A stretch of DNA of 64,000 nt from the NCBI RefSeq assembly GCF_024171945.1, contig NZ_JAMTCR010000005.1, positions 372,001 through 436,000 on the forward strand, written 5' to 3'. This document shows positions 1 through 8,487 of the stretch, piece by piece. This DNA comes from Actinokineospora globicatena (GTDB lineage Bacteria > Actinomycetota > Actinomycetes > Mycobacteriales > Pseudonocardiaceae). Numbering within the stretch: the first letter of the stretch is position 1; each line of letters begins with the position of its first letter. The position numbers were made by a program, and so were the translations under genes. A model generated the notes under the pieces. It was not told the origin of the DNA, searched no databases, and worked only from the letters and a program-made list of their open reading frames with translations.

Positions 1-254
1 TTGTTCACCCGCTGGGCCATCGCCGACTTCTTGTTGGCGGCCTGGTTGGGGTGGATGACGCCCTTGCCCGCGGCCTTGTCCAGCTTGCGGCTGGCCTCGG
101 CGAGCAGGGCCTGCGCCTTGGCCTGGTCACCGGCCTCGGCGGCCTCGCGGAACTTGCGGATCGCGGTCTTGACCGAGGACTTGACGGACTTGTTGCGCAG
201 GCGCGCCTTCTCGTTCGTCTTGATCCGCTTCAGCTGGGACTTGATGTTCGCCAT
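1..254 (-). CDS. rpsT: 30S ribosomal protein S20 (3' end cut by window edge)
   Basis: The protein begins [21 protein letters not shown] and is rich in Lys, Arg and Ala, the signature of bacterial S20. S20 binds 16S rRNA in the body of the 30S subunit during early assembly. About 84 residues are visible of the usual 86-88, so only the last few residues and the stop lie outside the window. The ATG at 254 is preceded by a purine-rich GAGGAGCACCCC on the minus strand, a good ribosome binding site. It is a single gene, with a short ribbon-helix-helix gene upstream on the same strand. Confidence 0.97.
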   Translation of the reverse strand, partial: MANIKSQLKRIKTNEKARLRNKSVKSSVKTAIRKFREAAEAGDQAKAQALLAEASRKLDKAAGKGVIHPNQAANKKSAMAQRVN

Positions 255-383
255 AGGGGTGCTCCTCGAGGTCTAGTCCGGATCGCGCGCCGCTGGTGGA
301 CCGGGTGAGCGGTCGGGTGGCCCTGCTCGCGCAGGTCTCCTCCATGGCGGAGTGCCGCACGGCGCGACGAGCAAGGTTAACAG

Positions 384-602
384 TCACCCGTCCGGCTGGT
401 CCTCGTCGGGTGCCTTGCGGGGCCGACCGCGCTTGGCAGGCCCACCCGCCCCGTCCGGGAGCCGCCCCGCCTCGGCGAGGGCGCGCCGGAGCATGAACTC
501 GATCTGCGCGTTGGTGCTGCGCAGCTCGTCGTTCGCCCACCGGGCCACCGCGTCGTGCACGGCGGGGTCCAGCCGCAGGAGGACCTTCTTGCGTTCGGTC
601 AT
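384..602 (-). CDS. Small ribbon-helix-helix (Arc-type) DNA-binding protein
   Basis: This 72-aa protein starts [21 protein letters not shown] short basic beta strand (KKVLLRLD) is followed by two predicted helices, the Arc/CopG-like ribbon-helix-helix layout. A basic tail (KRGRPRK) could add DNA contacts. Its ATG overlaps the TGA of the SPFH gene (ATGA), so the two are translationally coupled and co-transcribed. By family it should bind DNA as a dimer of dimers. The palindrome at 1584-1599 ahead of the operon is the obvious candidate target, which would make it an autoregulator. That link is inferred. Confidence 0.8.
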   Translation of the reverse strand: MTERKKVLLRLDPAVHDAVARWANDELRSTNAQIEFMLRRALAEAGRLPDGAGGPAKRGRPRKAPDEDQPDG

Positions 603-1552
603 CAGTGGTAGAGCGAGCCCGCGTTGACGACGGGGTGGGCCTCGTGGTCGCTGCACAGCACCACCAGCAGGTTGCTCACCATCGCCGCCTTGCGCTCCTC
701 GTCGAGGTCGACCACCTCGCGCGCGGCCAGCCGGTCGAGCGCCAACTCCACCATCCCCACGGCCCCCTCCACGATCCGCGCCCTGGCCGCGACCACCGCG
801 CCAGCCTGCTGCCTGCGCAGCATGGCGCCCGCGATCTCCGGCGCGTACGCCAGGTGCGTGATCCGGGACTCGATGACCCCGACCCCGGCGGCCTCCACCC
901 TGGCCGCGATCTCCGCCGAGAGCCGCTGGGTGATCTCGTCGGCGTTGTCGCGCAAGGACAGCCCGCGCTCGTCGCCGTGCGAGTCGTACGGGTAGGTGGT
1001 GGCGATGTGGCGCACCGCGGTCTCGGTCTGGATCGCGACGAAGGCGATGAAGTCGTCCACCTCGAACACCGCCCGCGCGGTGTCCTGGACCTGCCACACC
1101 ACGACCGCGGCGATCTCGATCGGGCTGCCGTCGGCGTCGTTGACCTTCATCACCGCGGTCTCGTGGTTGCGGATCCTGGTGGACACCTTGCGCCGGGTGG
1201 TGAACGGGTTGACCCAGCGCAGCCCGTCGAGCCGCACGGTGCCGGTGTAGCGGCCGAGGAACTGCACGACCCTGGCCTCACCCGGGGCGACCATGGTCAA
1301 CCCGCCCCCGGTGACGGCCGCGGCGATGGTGATCAGCACCCCGAACACGAGCGCGGCCACGCTCGCACCCTGGCCGAGTTCGATCTCGCCACCCAGCGCG
1401 ACGACCCCCACCGCGGCGAGGGCGAGCCCGCCGAGCGCGATGACCACCGCCCCGGCGGCGATTGGCAGGCCTGCCGCCCCGAACGCGGGCTTCTCCCGGA
1501 CGTGCGGCGCGGGCAACAACGGTCGGTCGAAGTCGTCGGGCGTGGTGTTCAC
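602..1552 (-). CDS. SPFH/Band 7 (stomatin-like) membrane protein
   Basis: This 316-aa protein has two hydrophobic segments near the N-terminus (about residues 28-55 and 63-85). An SPFH core follows: [17 protein letters not shown], the WVNPF turn, a stretch of beta strands, then the helical part with [28 protein letters not shown] proteins form large oligomeric rings at membranes and often influence proteases or membrane microdomains. The exact role here is unknown. The start is GTG at 1552 with GGAGG seven bases upstream. The C-terminus overlaps the ribbon-helix-helix gene by 3 nt. A 16-bp perfect palindrome lies about 32 bp upstream. Confidence 0.88.
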   Translation of the reverse strand: MNTTPDDFDRPLLPAPHVREKPAFGAAGLPIAAGAVVIALGGLALAAVGVVALGGEIELGQGASVAALVFGVLITIAAAVTGGGLTMVAPGEARVVQFLGRYTGTVRLDGLRWVNPFTTRRKVSTRIRNHETAVMKVNDADGSPIEIAAVVVWQVQDTARAVFEVDDFIAFVAIQTETAVRHIATTYPYDSHGDERGLSLRDNADEITQRLSAEIAARVEAAGVGVIESRITHLAYAPEIAGAMLRRQQAGAVVAARARIVEGAVGMVELALDRLAAREVVDLDEERKAAMVSNLLVVLCSDHEAHPVVNAGSLYH

Positions 1553-1583
1553 GGGTGCCTCCAGGGGCTAGCTCAGCTCTAGC

Positions 1584-1599
1584 AAAGTGATATCACTTT
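1584..1599. promoter_or_regulatory. 16-bp perfect palindrome, probable operator of the SPFH-RHH operon
   Basis: AAAGTGATATCACTTT is perfectly self-complementary and AT-rich in a very GC-rich background. It sits 32 bp upstream of the SPFH start on the minus strand, where a promoter would be expected. The co-transcribed ribbon-helix-helix protein is the natural candidate regulator (inference). A GntR/FadR-like regulator encoded elsewhere is the alternative. Confidence 0.6.
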
Positions 1600-1661
1600 T
1601 TCGCCGAGAGGGCTACCCCGGGTATGCCGAACAGGCCCGGTGCCGGGTCGGGCGGAGGTGG

Positions 1662-2096
1662 CTAGTGCCAGCCGTAGCGGGTGCGCAGGGTGTCGGCGAC
1701 CAGCTCGAAGCGCTCGCGGTCCAGGACCGAGCCCTCGCGGCGGATGTCGTGCTCGCCGAGGCCGAACAGGCGGTCCAGGCGCAGGTAGGAGACGCGGCCG
1801 TTGCGGTCCCAGGCGCCGCTGCCCAGCTCGAGGGTCTCGTCCTCCTCGTGCGGGCGGGGCGGCTTGCTGGAGAGCATCAGCGCCCGCAGCGACGAGCCGG
1901 TGCGGCCCACGACCAGCAGCGGCCGGTCCTTGCCGCGCTCCGGGTCGTCCTCGTAGGGCACCCACGCCCAGACGATCTCGCCGGGATCGGCGTCGCCGTC
2001 GAGGTCGGGCGCGTAGCCGAGGTTCTCCGGCCGGTCGCTCGTCGGCACCTGCCACACGGCGCCGCTTGCGGGGCGCGGGTCGTCGTCGATCTGCAC
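1662..2096 (-). CDS. PemK/MazF-like protein (possible toxin-type fold), orphan
   Basis: The core GEIVWAWVPYEDDPERGKDR followed by PLLVVGR resembles the start of PemK/MazF endoribonuclease folds (G-x-V-x-x-x, then RP-x-L-V-x). The middle (LMLSSKPP) and the YLRLDRLFGL stretch also fit that barrel. No antitoxin gene is adjacent, so it may be a solitary or repurposed member. The reading frame is open to 2213, but that would overlap the divergent glyoxalase gene. I therefore take GTG at 2096 (VQIDDDPRP, 144 aa). The start is uncertain because no strong ribosome binding site is seen. Confidence 0.65.
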   Translation of the reverse strand: MQIDDDPRPASGAVWQVPTSDRPENLGYAPDLDGDADPGEIVWAWVPYEDDPERGKDRPLLVVGRTGSSLRALMLSSKPPRPHEEDETLELGSGAWDRNGRVSYLRLDRLFGLGEHDIRREGSVLDRERFELVADTLRTRYGWH

Positions 2097-2184
2097 GGGA
2101 CGCAGCGTAATCCCCGGCAGGCGGACGGGTGAGCTGGAACGGGACGCGCTGCGGTCGGCCGGGGTGGCGGGTAGGACTGGAACC

Positions 2185-2568
2185 GTGGAGTTCCTCAGCA
2201 GCCGCGTGATCATCCACCCCCGCGACCCCGAGCGGTCCCTGGCGTTCTACCGCGACACCCTGGGGTTGGCGGTGTTCCGCGAGTTCCCCGGCGGCACGGT
2301 CTTCTTCCTGGGCAACGGCCACCTGGAGCTCTCCGGCCGAGGCGGCCACGAGGCGAGCCCGGACGTCGCGCTGTGGGTGCAGGTCCGCGACATCGCCGAG
2401 GCGGCAGCCGAACTCCGCGAGCGCGGGGTCGAGTTCGAGCAGGAGCCGCGCCTGCAACCGTGGGGGCTGCACGAGGCCTGGCTCGCGGACCCCGACGGGG
2501 TGCGGATCGTGCTGGTGGAGGTGCCCCCGGAGCACCCGATGCGGCTGGACTCGCGCGAGCCGGGCTAG
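2185..2568 (+). CDS. VOC (glyoxalase/bleomycin resistance) family protein
   Basis: A 127-aa single VOC module. [23 protein letters not shown] is the first beta-alpha-beta unit and the second half ends [12 protein letters not shown], a metal-binding glyoxalase fold. The substrate cannot be read from sequence. Ligand residues include the early His in IIHPRD and the Glu in VLVEV. The start is GTG at 2185 (VEFLSSRV). It is divergent from the PemK-like gene and convergent with the ArsR gene, the two stop codons sharing a CTAG. Confidence 0.85.
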   Translation: MEFLSSRVIIHPRDPERSLAFYRDTLGLAVFREFPGGTVFFLGNGHLELSGRGGHEASPDVALWVQVRDIAEAAAELRERGVEFEQEPRLQPWGLHEAWLADPDGVRIVLVEVPPEHPMRLDSREPG

Positions 2569-2837
2569 TCGACCGCCGCCCAGAGCCCCCGGTAGGGCGC
2601 CAGCCAGCCGTCGATCTCCGTGAGCGGCTCCGCGCGCAGTTCGTACCAGCGGCGCTGCGCGTCCCGGCGGACCCGGACCAGGCCCGCCTCGCGCAGCACC
2701 TTGAGGTGCTTGGAGGTGCCCGGCTGGGTCAGGCCCAGCTCCGCGACCAGTTCGCCCACCGACCGGGGCTGCTCGCGCAGCAGGTCCAGGATCCGCCGCC
2801 GGGTCGGTTCGGCCAGGACGGTGAAGGTGGTCGGCAC
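2565..2837 (-). CDS. ArsR-family winged-helix transcriptional regulator
   Basis: About 90 aa. [20 protein letters not shown] is the first helix pair, [25 protein letters not shown] the recognition helix-turn-helix, and [12 protein letters not shown] the wing. These are typical of the non-metal ArsR subgroup that often controls a neighbouring VOC or SRPBCC gene. No Cys pair for metal binding is present. The start is taken as GTG at 2837 ([11 protein letters not shown]); the frame stays open further upstream. It is convergent with the VOC gene and divergent from lepA. Confidence 0.88.
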   Translation of the reverse strand: MPTTFTVLAEPTRRRILDLLREQPRSVGELVAELGLTQPGTSKHLKVLREAGLVRVRRDAQRRWYELRAEPLTEIDGWLAPYRGLWAAVD

Positions 2838-2954
2838 CGGCTCAACATAACCGAGCGGGAATATACGGGGGCGGCGGGGCGACCCACCCGAACAGCCCGT
2901 CCGCCGTCGGGGCATGGGACGATGGACCTACCCCTGACCATGCGAGGACCTCGA

Positions 2955-4802
2955 GTGGCAACGTTCGCTGACACGACCTTCACGGCGCCGGAGCAGATCC
3001 GCAACTTCTGCATCATCGCGCACATCGACCACGGCAAGTCGACCCTGGCCGACCGGATGCTGCAGATCACCGGTGTCGTCGATGCGCGGGCGATGCGCGC
3101 TCAGTACCTCGACCGGATGGACATCGAGCGCGAGCGCGGCATCACCATCAAGGCCCAGAACGTGCGCCTGCCGTGGACGGTCAACGGGTCCGACCACGTG
3201 CTGCACATGATCGACACCCCCGGCCACGTCGACTTCACCTACGAGGTCTCGCGCGCGCTCGACGCCTGCGAGGGCGCGGTCCTGCTCGTCGACGCCGCCC
3301 AGGGGATCGAGGCGCAGACGCTGGCCAACCTCTACATGGCCCTCGACCGCGACCTGCAGATCATCCCGGTGCTCAACAAGATCGACCTGCCCGCGGCGGA
3401 CCCGGACAAGTACGCCGCCGAGATCGCGCACATCATCGGCTGCGAGCCCGACGACGTGCTGCGCGTGTCGGCCAAGACCGGTCACGGCGTCGGCGAGCTG
3501 CTCGACGAGGTCGTGCGCCTCGTCCCGGCCCCGGTCGGCCAGGCCGACGCGCCCGCCCGCGCGATGATCTTCGACTCGGTCTACGACACCTACCGCGGCG
3601 TGGTGACCTACATCCGCGTGGTGGACGGCAAGATCACCCCGCGCGAGCGGATCAAGATGATGTCCACCGGCGCCACCCACGAGCTGCTGGAAGTCGGCAT
3701 CATCTCCCCGGAGCCCAAGCCGAGCGCGGGCCTCGGCGTCGGCGAGGTGGGCTACCTGATCACCGGCGTGAAGGACGTCCGCCAGTCCAGGGTCGGTGAC
3801 ACGGTCACCTCCGAGCGCAAGGGCGCCACCGAGGCGCTGGCGGGTTACCGCGAGCCGCGCCCGATGGTCTACTCCGGCCTCTACCCCGTGGACGGCTCCG
3901 ACTACCCGGACCTGCGCGAGGCGCTCGACAAGCTCCAGCTCAACGACGCCGCGCTCACCTACGAGCCGGAGACCTCCGCGGCGCTGGGCTTCGGCTTCCG
4001 CTGCGGCTTCCTCGGCCTGTTGCACCTGGAGATCACCCGCGACCGGCTCGAGCGCGAGTTCGGCCTCGACCTGATCTCCACCGCGCCCAACGTGGTCTAC
4101 CGGGTGGTGCTCGACGACGGCAAGGAACTCGTCGTCACCAACCCGTCGGACTGGCCGGTCGGCAAGATCGGCGAGGTCTTCGAGCCGGTCGCCAAGTGCA
4201 CGGTCATCGCCCCGAGCGACTTCGTCGGCACGATCATGGAGCTGTGCCAGGGCAAGCGCGGCCAGCTCGGCGGCATGGACTACCTGTCCGAGGACCGGGT
4301 GGAGCTGCGCTACACCATCCCGCTCGGCGAGATCATCTTCGACTTCTTCGACTCGCTGAAGTCGCGCACCCGCGGCTACGCCTCGCTCGACTACGAGGAG
4401 GCGGGCGAGCAGGCCGCGGAGCTGGTCAAGGTCGACATCCTGCTGCAGGGCGAGCCGGTCGACGCGTTCAGCGCGATCGTGCACCGCGACTCGGCCTACG
4501 GCTACGGCACCAGGATGACCACCAAGCTGCGCGAGCTGATCCCGCGCCAGCAGTTCGAGGTGCCGATCCAGGCCGCCATCGGCGCCAGGGTGATCGCCCG
4601 CGAGACCATCCGCGCCATGCGCAAGGACGTCCTCTCCAAGTGCTACGGCGGTGACATCAGCCGCAAGCGCAAGCTGCTGGAGAAGCAGAAGGAGGGCAAG
4701 AAGCGGATGAAGATGGTCGGTCGGGTCGAGGTGCCGCAGGAGGCCTTCGTCGCGGCACTGTCCACTGACGAGTCCGCCGACAAGGGCAAGGGCAAGAAGT
4801 AG
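2955..4802 (+). CDS. lepA: Elongation factor 4 (LepA) GTPase
   Basis: This 615-aa protein has the full set of translational GTPase motifs: [14 protein letters not shown] (G1), RGITI (switch I), DTPGHVDF (G3) and NKIDLP (G4). It ends in the LepA-specific lysine-rich C-terminal domain ([21 protein letters not shown]). LepA acts on the ribosome, promoting back-translocation in vitro and 30S biogenesis or stress fitness in vivo. The start is GTG at 2955 ([18 protein letters not shown]) with GAGG eight bases upstream, which matches the usual N-terminus. Upstream in-frame ATGs at 2926 and 2941 are less likely. Confidence 0.97.
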   Translation: MATFADTTFTAPEQIRNFCIIAHIDHGKSTLADRMLQITGVVDARAMRAQYLDRMDIERERGITIKAQNVRLPWTVNGSDHVLHMIDTPGHVDFTYEVSRALDACEGAVLLVDAAQGIEAQTLANLYMALDRDLQIIPVLNKIDLPAADPDKYAAEIAHIIGCEPDDVLRVSAKTGHGVGELLDEVVRLVPAPVGQADAPARAMIFDSVYDTYRGVVTYIRVVDGKITPRERIKMMSTGATHELLEVGIISPEPKPSAGLGVGEVGYLITGVKDVRQSRVGDTVTSERKGATEALAGYREPRPMVYSGLYPVDGSDYPDLREALDKLQLNDAALTYEPETSAALGFGFRCGFLGLLHLEITRDRLEREFGLDLISTAPNVVYRVVLDDGKELVVTNPSDWPVGKIGEVFEPVAKCTVIAPSDFVGTIMELCQGKRGQLGGMDYLSEDRVELRYTIPLGEIIFDFFDSLKSRTRGYASLDYEEAGEQAAELVKVDILLQGEPVDAFSAIVHRDSAYGYGTRMTTKLRELIPRQQFEVPIQAAIGARVIARETIRAMRKDVLSKCYGGDISRKRKLLEKQKEGKKRMKMVGRVEVPQEAFVAALSTDESADKGKGKK

Positions 4803-4804
4803 CC

Positions 4805-5197
4805 CTAGTCCAGGGTGTAGTCGAGGCTCCAGGTGTGCTGGTCACCGTCCTTGGTGATCAGCAACGAGCCGGTGAGCCCGGTGAGTTCACCCGTTCCGGT
4901 GTCGGGCACGACGGTGACGACCAACGACTGGCCCGAGCTGTCGGCGGTGGCGGAGTGCTGGAGCACGAAGCTGCCGCCGCGGCCCGCCAGCGTGCCCGCG
5001 ACCCGCTCGATCGCCACGTAGGCCGCTGACTGCGTCGCCGGGACCACCACGCTGGTCATGTGCACCTCGCTGGTGGCGGTCATGTCGCCCGCGAACGTCT
5101 TGCGCAGGGTCGTGTGCCCCAGGTCGACGCCGTCGCGCTGGTCGTACGGGGTCTCCGGCTCCCACGCGTCCACTGTGAACGTCCCACTCGCCCGCAA
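4805..5197 (-). CDS. DUF3224 family protein
   Basis: The protein (about 130 aa) matches the DUF3224 pattern: ASGTFTVDAWEPETPYD at the N-terminus, then repeated beta strands and a closing LITKDGDQHTWSLDYTL. It is predicted to be an all-beta barrel of unknown function, related by eye to allene-oxide-cyclase-like lipocalin folds. I choose TTG at 5197 because GAGGAG lies six bases upstream. A longer TTG start at 5221 would read into a DnaA-box-like repeat. The stop lies 2 nt past the lepA stop, in convergent orientation. Confidence 0.8.
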   Translation of the reverse strand: MRASGTFTVDAWEPETPYDQRDGVDLGHTTLRKTFAGDMTATSEVHMTSVVVPATQSAAYVAIERVAGTLAGRGGSFVLQHSATADSSGQSLVVTVVPDTGTGELTGLTGSLLITKDGDQHTWSLDYTLD

Positions 5198-5210
5198 GTG
5201 CCTCTCCTCG

Positions 5211-5241
5211 CCTGTGGACAACTTCCGACGGTTGTCGGCCG
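5211..5241. repeat. Decayed copy of the dispersed double DnaA-box repeat
   Basis: CTGTGGACAACTT is followed by CGACGGTTGTCGG. The first 9-mer TGTGGACAA is intact; the second position (20 bases on, not 19) has decayed to TGTCGGCCG. The intact copies are near 44056, 58316 and 63650. This copy lies immediately upstream of the DUF3224 start. Confidence 0.4.
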
Positions 5242-5287
5242 CATGCGCGATTCTGGTCCCTGACGGTTCGAGACGAAAGGGGGACCG

Positions 5288-5662
5288 ATGGCCCGCACCA
5301 ACCCGTTACCGCGGTTGCGCAAGACCTGCCTGGCGCTGCCGGGGGTGACCGAGAAGATCAGCCACGGGTCGCCGTCCTGGTTCGCGCGCGGCGACAAGGG
5401 CATGTTCGTGTCCTTCGTCGGCGAGCACCACGGTGAGCGCTTGGCGTTCTGGTGCGTGGCGCCGCCCGGGGCGCAGGAGGAGATGGTGGCGGAGGACCCC
5501 GACCGGTTCTTCCGACCGCCCTACGTCGGGCACCGCGGGTGGCTCGGTGTGCACCTCGACGGCGACAACGACTGGGCGGAGATCGCCGAGATCGTGGACC
5601 AGGCGTACCGCCTGATCGCCACCAAGCGGTCGATCGCCGAGCTGGACGCCAGGGAGGGCTGA
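5288..5662 (+). CDS. MmcQ/YjbR family protein
   Basis: This 124-aa protein shows the YjbR layout: CLALPGVTEKISHGSPSWFARG, then GKGMFVSF-type strands, a Pro-rich loop (RPPYVGHRGWLGVHL) and a C-terminal helix (DWAEIAEIVDQAYRLIATKR). The fold resembles CyaY/double-wing DNA-binding domains, but the molecular role is unproven. The start is ATG at 5288 with GAAAGGGGG upstream. It appears to be monocistronic. Confidence 0.88.
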   Translation: MARTNPLPRLRKTCLALPGVTEKISHGSPSWFARGDKGMFVSFVGEHHGERLAFWCVAPPGAQEEMVAEDPDRFFRPPYVGHRGWLGVHLDGDNDWAEIAEIVDQAYRLIATKRSIAELDAREG

Positions 5663-5804
5663 CCGGGTCGCGCGGGTGGGCGGACAACCGGGGGCTCGCT
5701 GGGGCGTCTTGGTGGCGGGAAGGGCGGGTCGGTGACTCGGTGGTTGGCCAGCGACCCGGGGTGAGGCTGCGGCTTGGGTGGGCAGTGACTTTGGGCGGGG
5801 CAGT

Positions 5805-5823
5805 GAGTCGAGTCGAGTCGAGT
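5805..5823. repeat. Short GAGTC microsatellite
   Basis: Three full GAGTC units plus GAGT in tandem, within the 177-bp gap between the YjbR and HD-domain genes. No coding sequence or clear promoter was recognised in that gap. Confidence 0.5.
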
Positions 5824-5839
5824 GGTGGGAGGGGGCGGG

Positions 5840-6265
5840 TCAGTGGGTCGCGAGGAAGTCGAGTGCGGTGGCGTACTTGCGGCGGAGCCGGTCCTGGGTC
5901 GCCTGGTCGAGTTGGGCCAGGCGGTCGGGGGAGGAGTTGTCGGCGATGTCCACGTGCTTGACGGCGCGGGCGATCGGGTTGGCGACCACCCGGCCCAGGT
6001 AGTCCGACTGGGACTCGCCGGGGCGCTTGCTGATGGCGTCCACCGCGGCGACGACCTCGGCCGGGCAGCCCGCCTGGGCCAGGTCGGTGAGCGTGATGGT
6101 GGTGTCCTCCACCACGTCGTGCAGGACGGCGGTCATCCGTTCGTGGTCGGTGGCCACGCCCGCCATGACCCGCAGCGGGTGCTCGATGTAGGGCTTGCCG
6201 GACTTGTCGAGTTGGTCGCCGTGCGCCGCTCGGGCGATGCGGATGGCGTCGTCCAGGGTGAACAT
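5840..6265 (-). CDS. HD-domain hydrolase, MESH1/SpoT-hydrolase-like
   Basis: A 141-aa protein with AAHGDQLDKSGKPYIEHPLRVM, then TAVLHDVVEDT, then a helix with KHVDIADN. These are the conserved blocks of the metal-dependent HD hydrolase domain of SpoT and the small alarmone hydrolases (MESH1). The His of AAHGDQ, the HD pair of LHDVVED and a later Asp (DIADNSS) would bind Mn. A role in (p)ppGpp degradation is plausible from family but unproven. It stands alone on the minus strand. Confidence 0.85.
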   Translation of the reverse strand: MFTLDDAIRIARAAHGDQLDKSGKPYIEHPLRVMAGVATDHERMTAVLHDVVEDTTITLTDLAQAGCPAEVVAAVDAISKRPGESQSDYLGRVVANPIARAVKHVDIADNSSPDRLAQLDQATQDRLRRKYATALDFLATH

Positions 6266-6356
6266 GCCGGAAAGGTAACCGGTGGTCGGCGAATCGCACG
6301 TCGATCACTCGATGGTGTTGCACACTGAGCGCGTCGGGCGCGGGTGAGGAGGGGTG

Positions 6357-7259
6357 ATGGACGAACCGTGGGGTCTGTCCGGGCAGGAGTTCCTGGCCGC
6401 GTACTGGACCGCGATCGCTGTGGTGCTGGGGCTCGCGATCCTGGTGCGGGTGGTGTCGGTCGTGCGCGCGACCAACGCCGCCTCCCGGGACAACGGGCAG
6501 CTCGACCACTACGAGCTGGCCATGCTCGCGCAGGGGTCCAGTCGGGTCGAGCAGACGGCTCTCGCAGGCCTGATCAGCCGCGGCGCGGTGCGGGTGAACC
6601 GGGACGGCGTCATCAGCCCGACCGGGGCCGCGCGGCCCGCTGACGCGGTGCAGGACCAGGTGCTGCGGCTGATCGGCTCGTCGCACATGCTCAAGGGGCG
6701 TCGTGGCCTTGGTCTCGGTGACACGGACCTGTCCCGGCGATTAGCTGACGGCCTGTCCGGTCGCGGCTACCTGACCAGGGGCAAGCGCTGGGCGCGGCGG
6801 GTGCACCTGCTCTTCGGCGTGCTCTTCGTGGTGGCCCTGGTCCGCATGGTCAACGGCATCGCGTTGGAGCGACCGGTCACCTACCTCGCGTTGTCGCTGC
6901 CCGCCACCCTGGTGCTGTGGATCGTCGCCAGGGTGCTGGTCGGCTCGAAGTCGCGCCACGCCACCCGGCACGGTCGGGCCGTGCTCAACCGGGCCAGGCA
7001 GTCGGTGTCGAACCCGAGGTTCAGCGGGGCCGGTGTCGGCGCGGGGATGCTCGGGGTCGGTGTGCTGGCCCCGGTCGCCCTCTACGGCTGGTCGGGCTAC
7101 CCGGACGAGGAGATCAGCGGCATCCTCCACCAGACCCAGTACCCGGCGACCAGCAGCGGTTCGGACTCCGGTTCCAGCTCGTGCAGCAGCGGGAGCAGCT
7201 GCAGCAGTGGGAGCAGCTGTGGCGGGGGCGGCTGCGGTGGCGGTGGTTGCGGCGGCTGA
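6357..7259 (+). CDS. TIGR04222-type membrane protein with Cys/Gly-rich tail
   Basis: About 300 aa. One transmembrane helix lies near residues 13-35. A cytosolic winged-helix-like domain follows (HYELAMLAQGSSRVEQTALAGLI, SRGAVRVNRDG). There are two more helices (about 145-165 and 172-195) and a fourth hydrophobic stretch rich in Gly. The last 25 residues are only Cys, Ser and Gly, with six Cys spaced by SSGSS or GGGG. This matches the TIGR04222 family, whose members carry low-complexity Cys/Gly tails and whose function is unknown. The start is ATG at 6357 with AGGAGG four bases upstream. I see no maturation enzyme or DUF692 gene next to it. Confidence 0.8.
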   Translation: MDEPWGLSGQEFLAAYWTAIAVVLGLAILVRVVSVVRATNAASRDNGQLDHYELAMLAQGSSRVEQTALAGLISRGAVRVNRDGVISPTGAARPADAVQDQVLRLIGSSHMLKGRRGLGLGDTDLSRRLADGLSGRGYLTRGKRWARRVHLLFGVLFVVALVRMVNGIALERPVTYLALSLPATLVLWIVARVLVGSKSRHATRHGRAVLNRARQSVSNPRFSGAGVGAGMLGVGVLAPVALYGWSGYPDEEISGILHQTQYPATSSGSDSGSSSCSSGSSCSSGSSCGGGGCGGGGCGG

Positions 7260-7337
7260 CGCCGGTCGGGGTGCGCCGCGGGTGTGATGTCCGCGGCGAG
7301 CCGGGGCGGTGGCCGGGGTGCGCGGTACGGTCGAGCG

Positions 7338-8399
7338 GTGATCACCGAGTTGGCTGTGCCGATTGTCGTGGCTCCGATGGCCGGTGGGGTCAGTTCTCCC
7401 GCGTTGGTCGCCGGGGCGGTTGAGGCGGGGGCGTTCGCGTTCCTCGCGTCCGGGTACGTGACCGCGGATGTGGTGCGGGAGCAGATCGCGCGGACTCGGG
7501 AGTTGACCGGGAAGCCGTTCGGGGTCAACATCTTCGCGCCCAGCGTGGAGTCCACTGAGGACCTTTCGGGGTATGTGGACTCGGTGCGGGCGGAGGGGTT
7601 GGCCCGGTACGGGGCGGAGGCGGGAGCCGCGAAGTGGGATGACGACCACTACGCGGCGAAGGTCGACGCTGTCGTCGAGGCGCGGATTCCGGTGGTGTCG
7701 TTCACCTTCAACCTGCCCAGCGCCGAGGATGTCGCGCGGCTCAAGGAAGTCGGGTCGGTCGTGGTGGTCACTGTGACCACGCCTGAAGAGGCTGTCGCGG
7801 CGGCTGAGCGCGGTGCTGACGTGCTCTGCGTGCAGGGTGCGGCTGCGGGTGGGCACCGGGGTGTGTTCGTCGACGACCCCGCTTACCCGGGTGGCGGCCC
7901 GCTTTACGACTTGCTGCCCGCGCTCCGGTTGATCTCCGCCGAGGTCGACCTGCCGCTGATCGCCGCCGGTGGGTTGACGCACGGCGCCGATGTCGCGGCC
8001 GTGCTCGCGGCCGGAGCGGTAGCCGCACAGCTCGGAACCGTCTTCCTGCGGTGCCCGGAAGCGGGAACGGCGGCCCCGCAGCGTGCCGCGTTGGCGGAAG
8101 GCGGGCGGGAGACGACGGTGACCCGCGCGTTCACCGGGCGGCCTGCGCGTGGGCTGGTCAACCGGTTCATCAGCGAGCACCCCGACGCGCCCAGTGCGTA
8201 TCCGGACCTGCACAACCTGACCCGGCCGGTGCGAGCCGCCGCGGGGAAGGCGGGCGACGCGGAGGGGATGTCGCTGTGGGCTGGTCAGGGCTATCGGTTC
8301 GCGCGGGAGGTGCCGGTGGGGGAGTTGGTGCGCGATCTCGCCGACGAGGCGCGTACGGCGGCGGGTGTCCTGGCGCGCAGGCTGGGTGTCGGCGACTGA
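7338..8399 (+). CDS. Nitronate monooxygenase (2-nitropropane dioxygenase) family flavoprotein
   Basis: A 353-aa TIM barrel. VPIVVAPMAGGVSSPALVAG opens the FMN-binding site, GKPFGVNIF follows, and GADVLCVQGAAAGGHRG carries the conserved Gly-rich turn and catalytic-region His. LPLIAAGGLTHGADVAAVLAAGA is the phosphate-binding segment. Members oxidise alkyl nitronates using FMN and O2, protecting against propionate-3-nitronate-like toxins. The start is GTG at 7338. The gene follows the TIGR04222 gene by 78 bp, but a functional link is not evident. Confidence 0.88.
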   Translation: MITELAVPIVVAPMAGGVSSPALVAGAVEAGAFAFLASGYVTADVVREQIARTRELTGKPFGVNIFAPSVESTEDLSGYVDSVRAEGLARYGAEAGAAKWDDDHYAAKVDAVVEARIPVVSFTFNLPSAEDVARLKEVGSVVVVTVTTPEEAVAAAERGADVLCVQGAAAGGHRGVFVDDPAYPGGGPLYDLLPALRLISAEVDLPLIAAGGLTHGADVAAVLAAGAVAAQLGTVFLRCPEAGTAAPQRAALAEGGRETTVTRAFTGRPARGLVNRFISEHPDAPSAYPDLHNLTRPVRAAAGKAGDAEGMSLWAGQGYRFAREVPVGELVRDLADEARTAAGVLARRLGVGD

Positions 8400-8449
8400 G
8401 GCGTGTGCGGTTGCCCACAGACCAGGGCGGGCCGACCGGCGATCGGGCT

Positions 8450-8466
8450 TACTTTACGCGTAAGTA
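8450..8466. promoter_or_regulatory. TetR-type inverted repeat ahead of the PhaC-like gene
   Basis: Arms TACTT and AAGTA flank TACGCGT. The inner TTACGCGTAA is itself a perfect 10-bp palindrome. It lies 21 bp upstream of the GTG at 8488, just before the GGGGAGG ribosome binding site and overlapping a TAGATA-like -10. It looks like operators of TetR regulators of acyl-CoA metabolism (resemblance only). No regulator is adjacent. Confidence 0.5.
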
Positions 8467-8487
8467 GATAAGCGGGGAGGCCGTCGG

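Noticed and set aside
2928-4484. Long minus-strand frame opposite lepA
   Set aside because: High-GC shadow of lepA with low-complexity Val/Asp/Arg composition and no motif.
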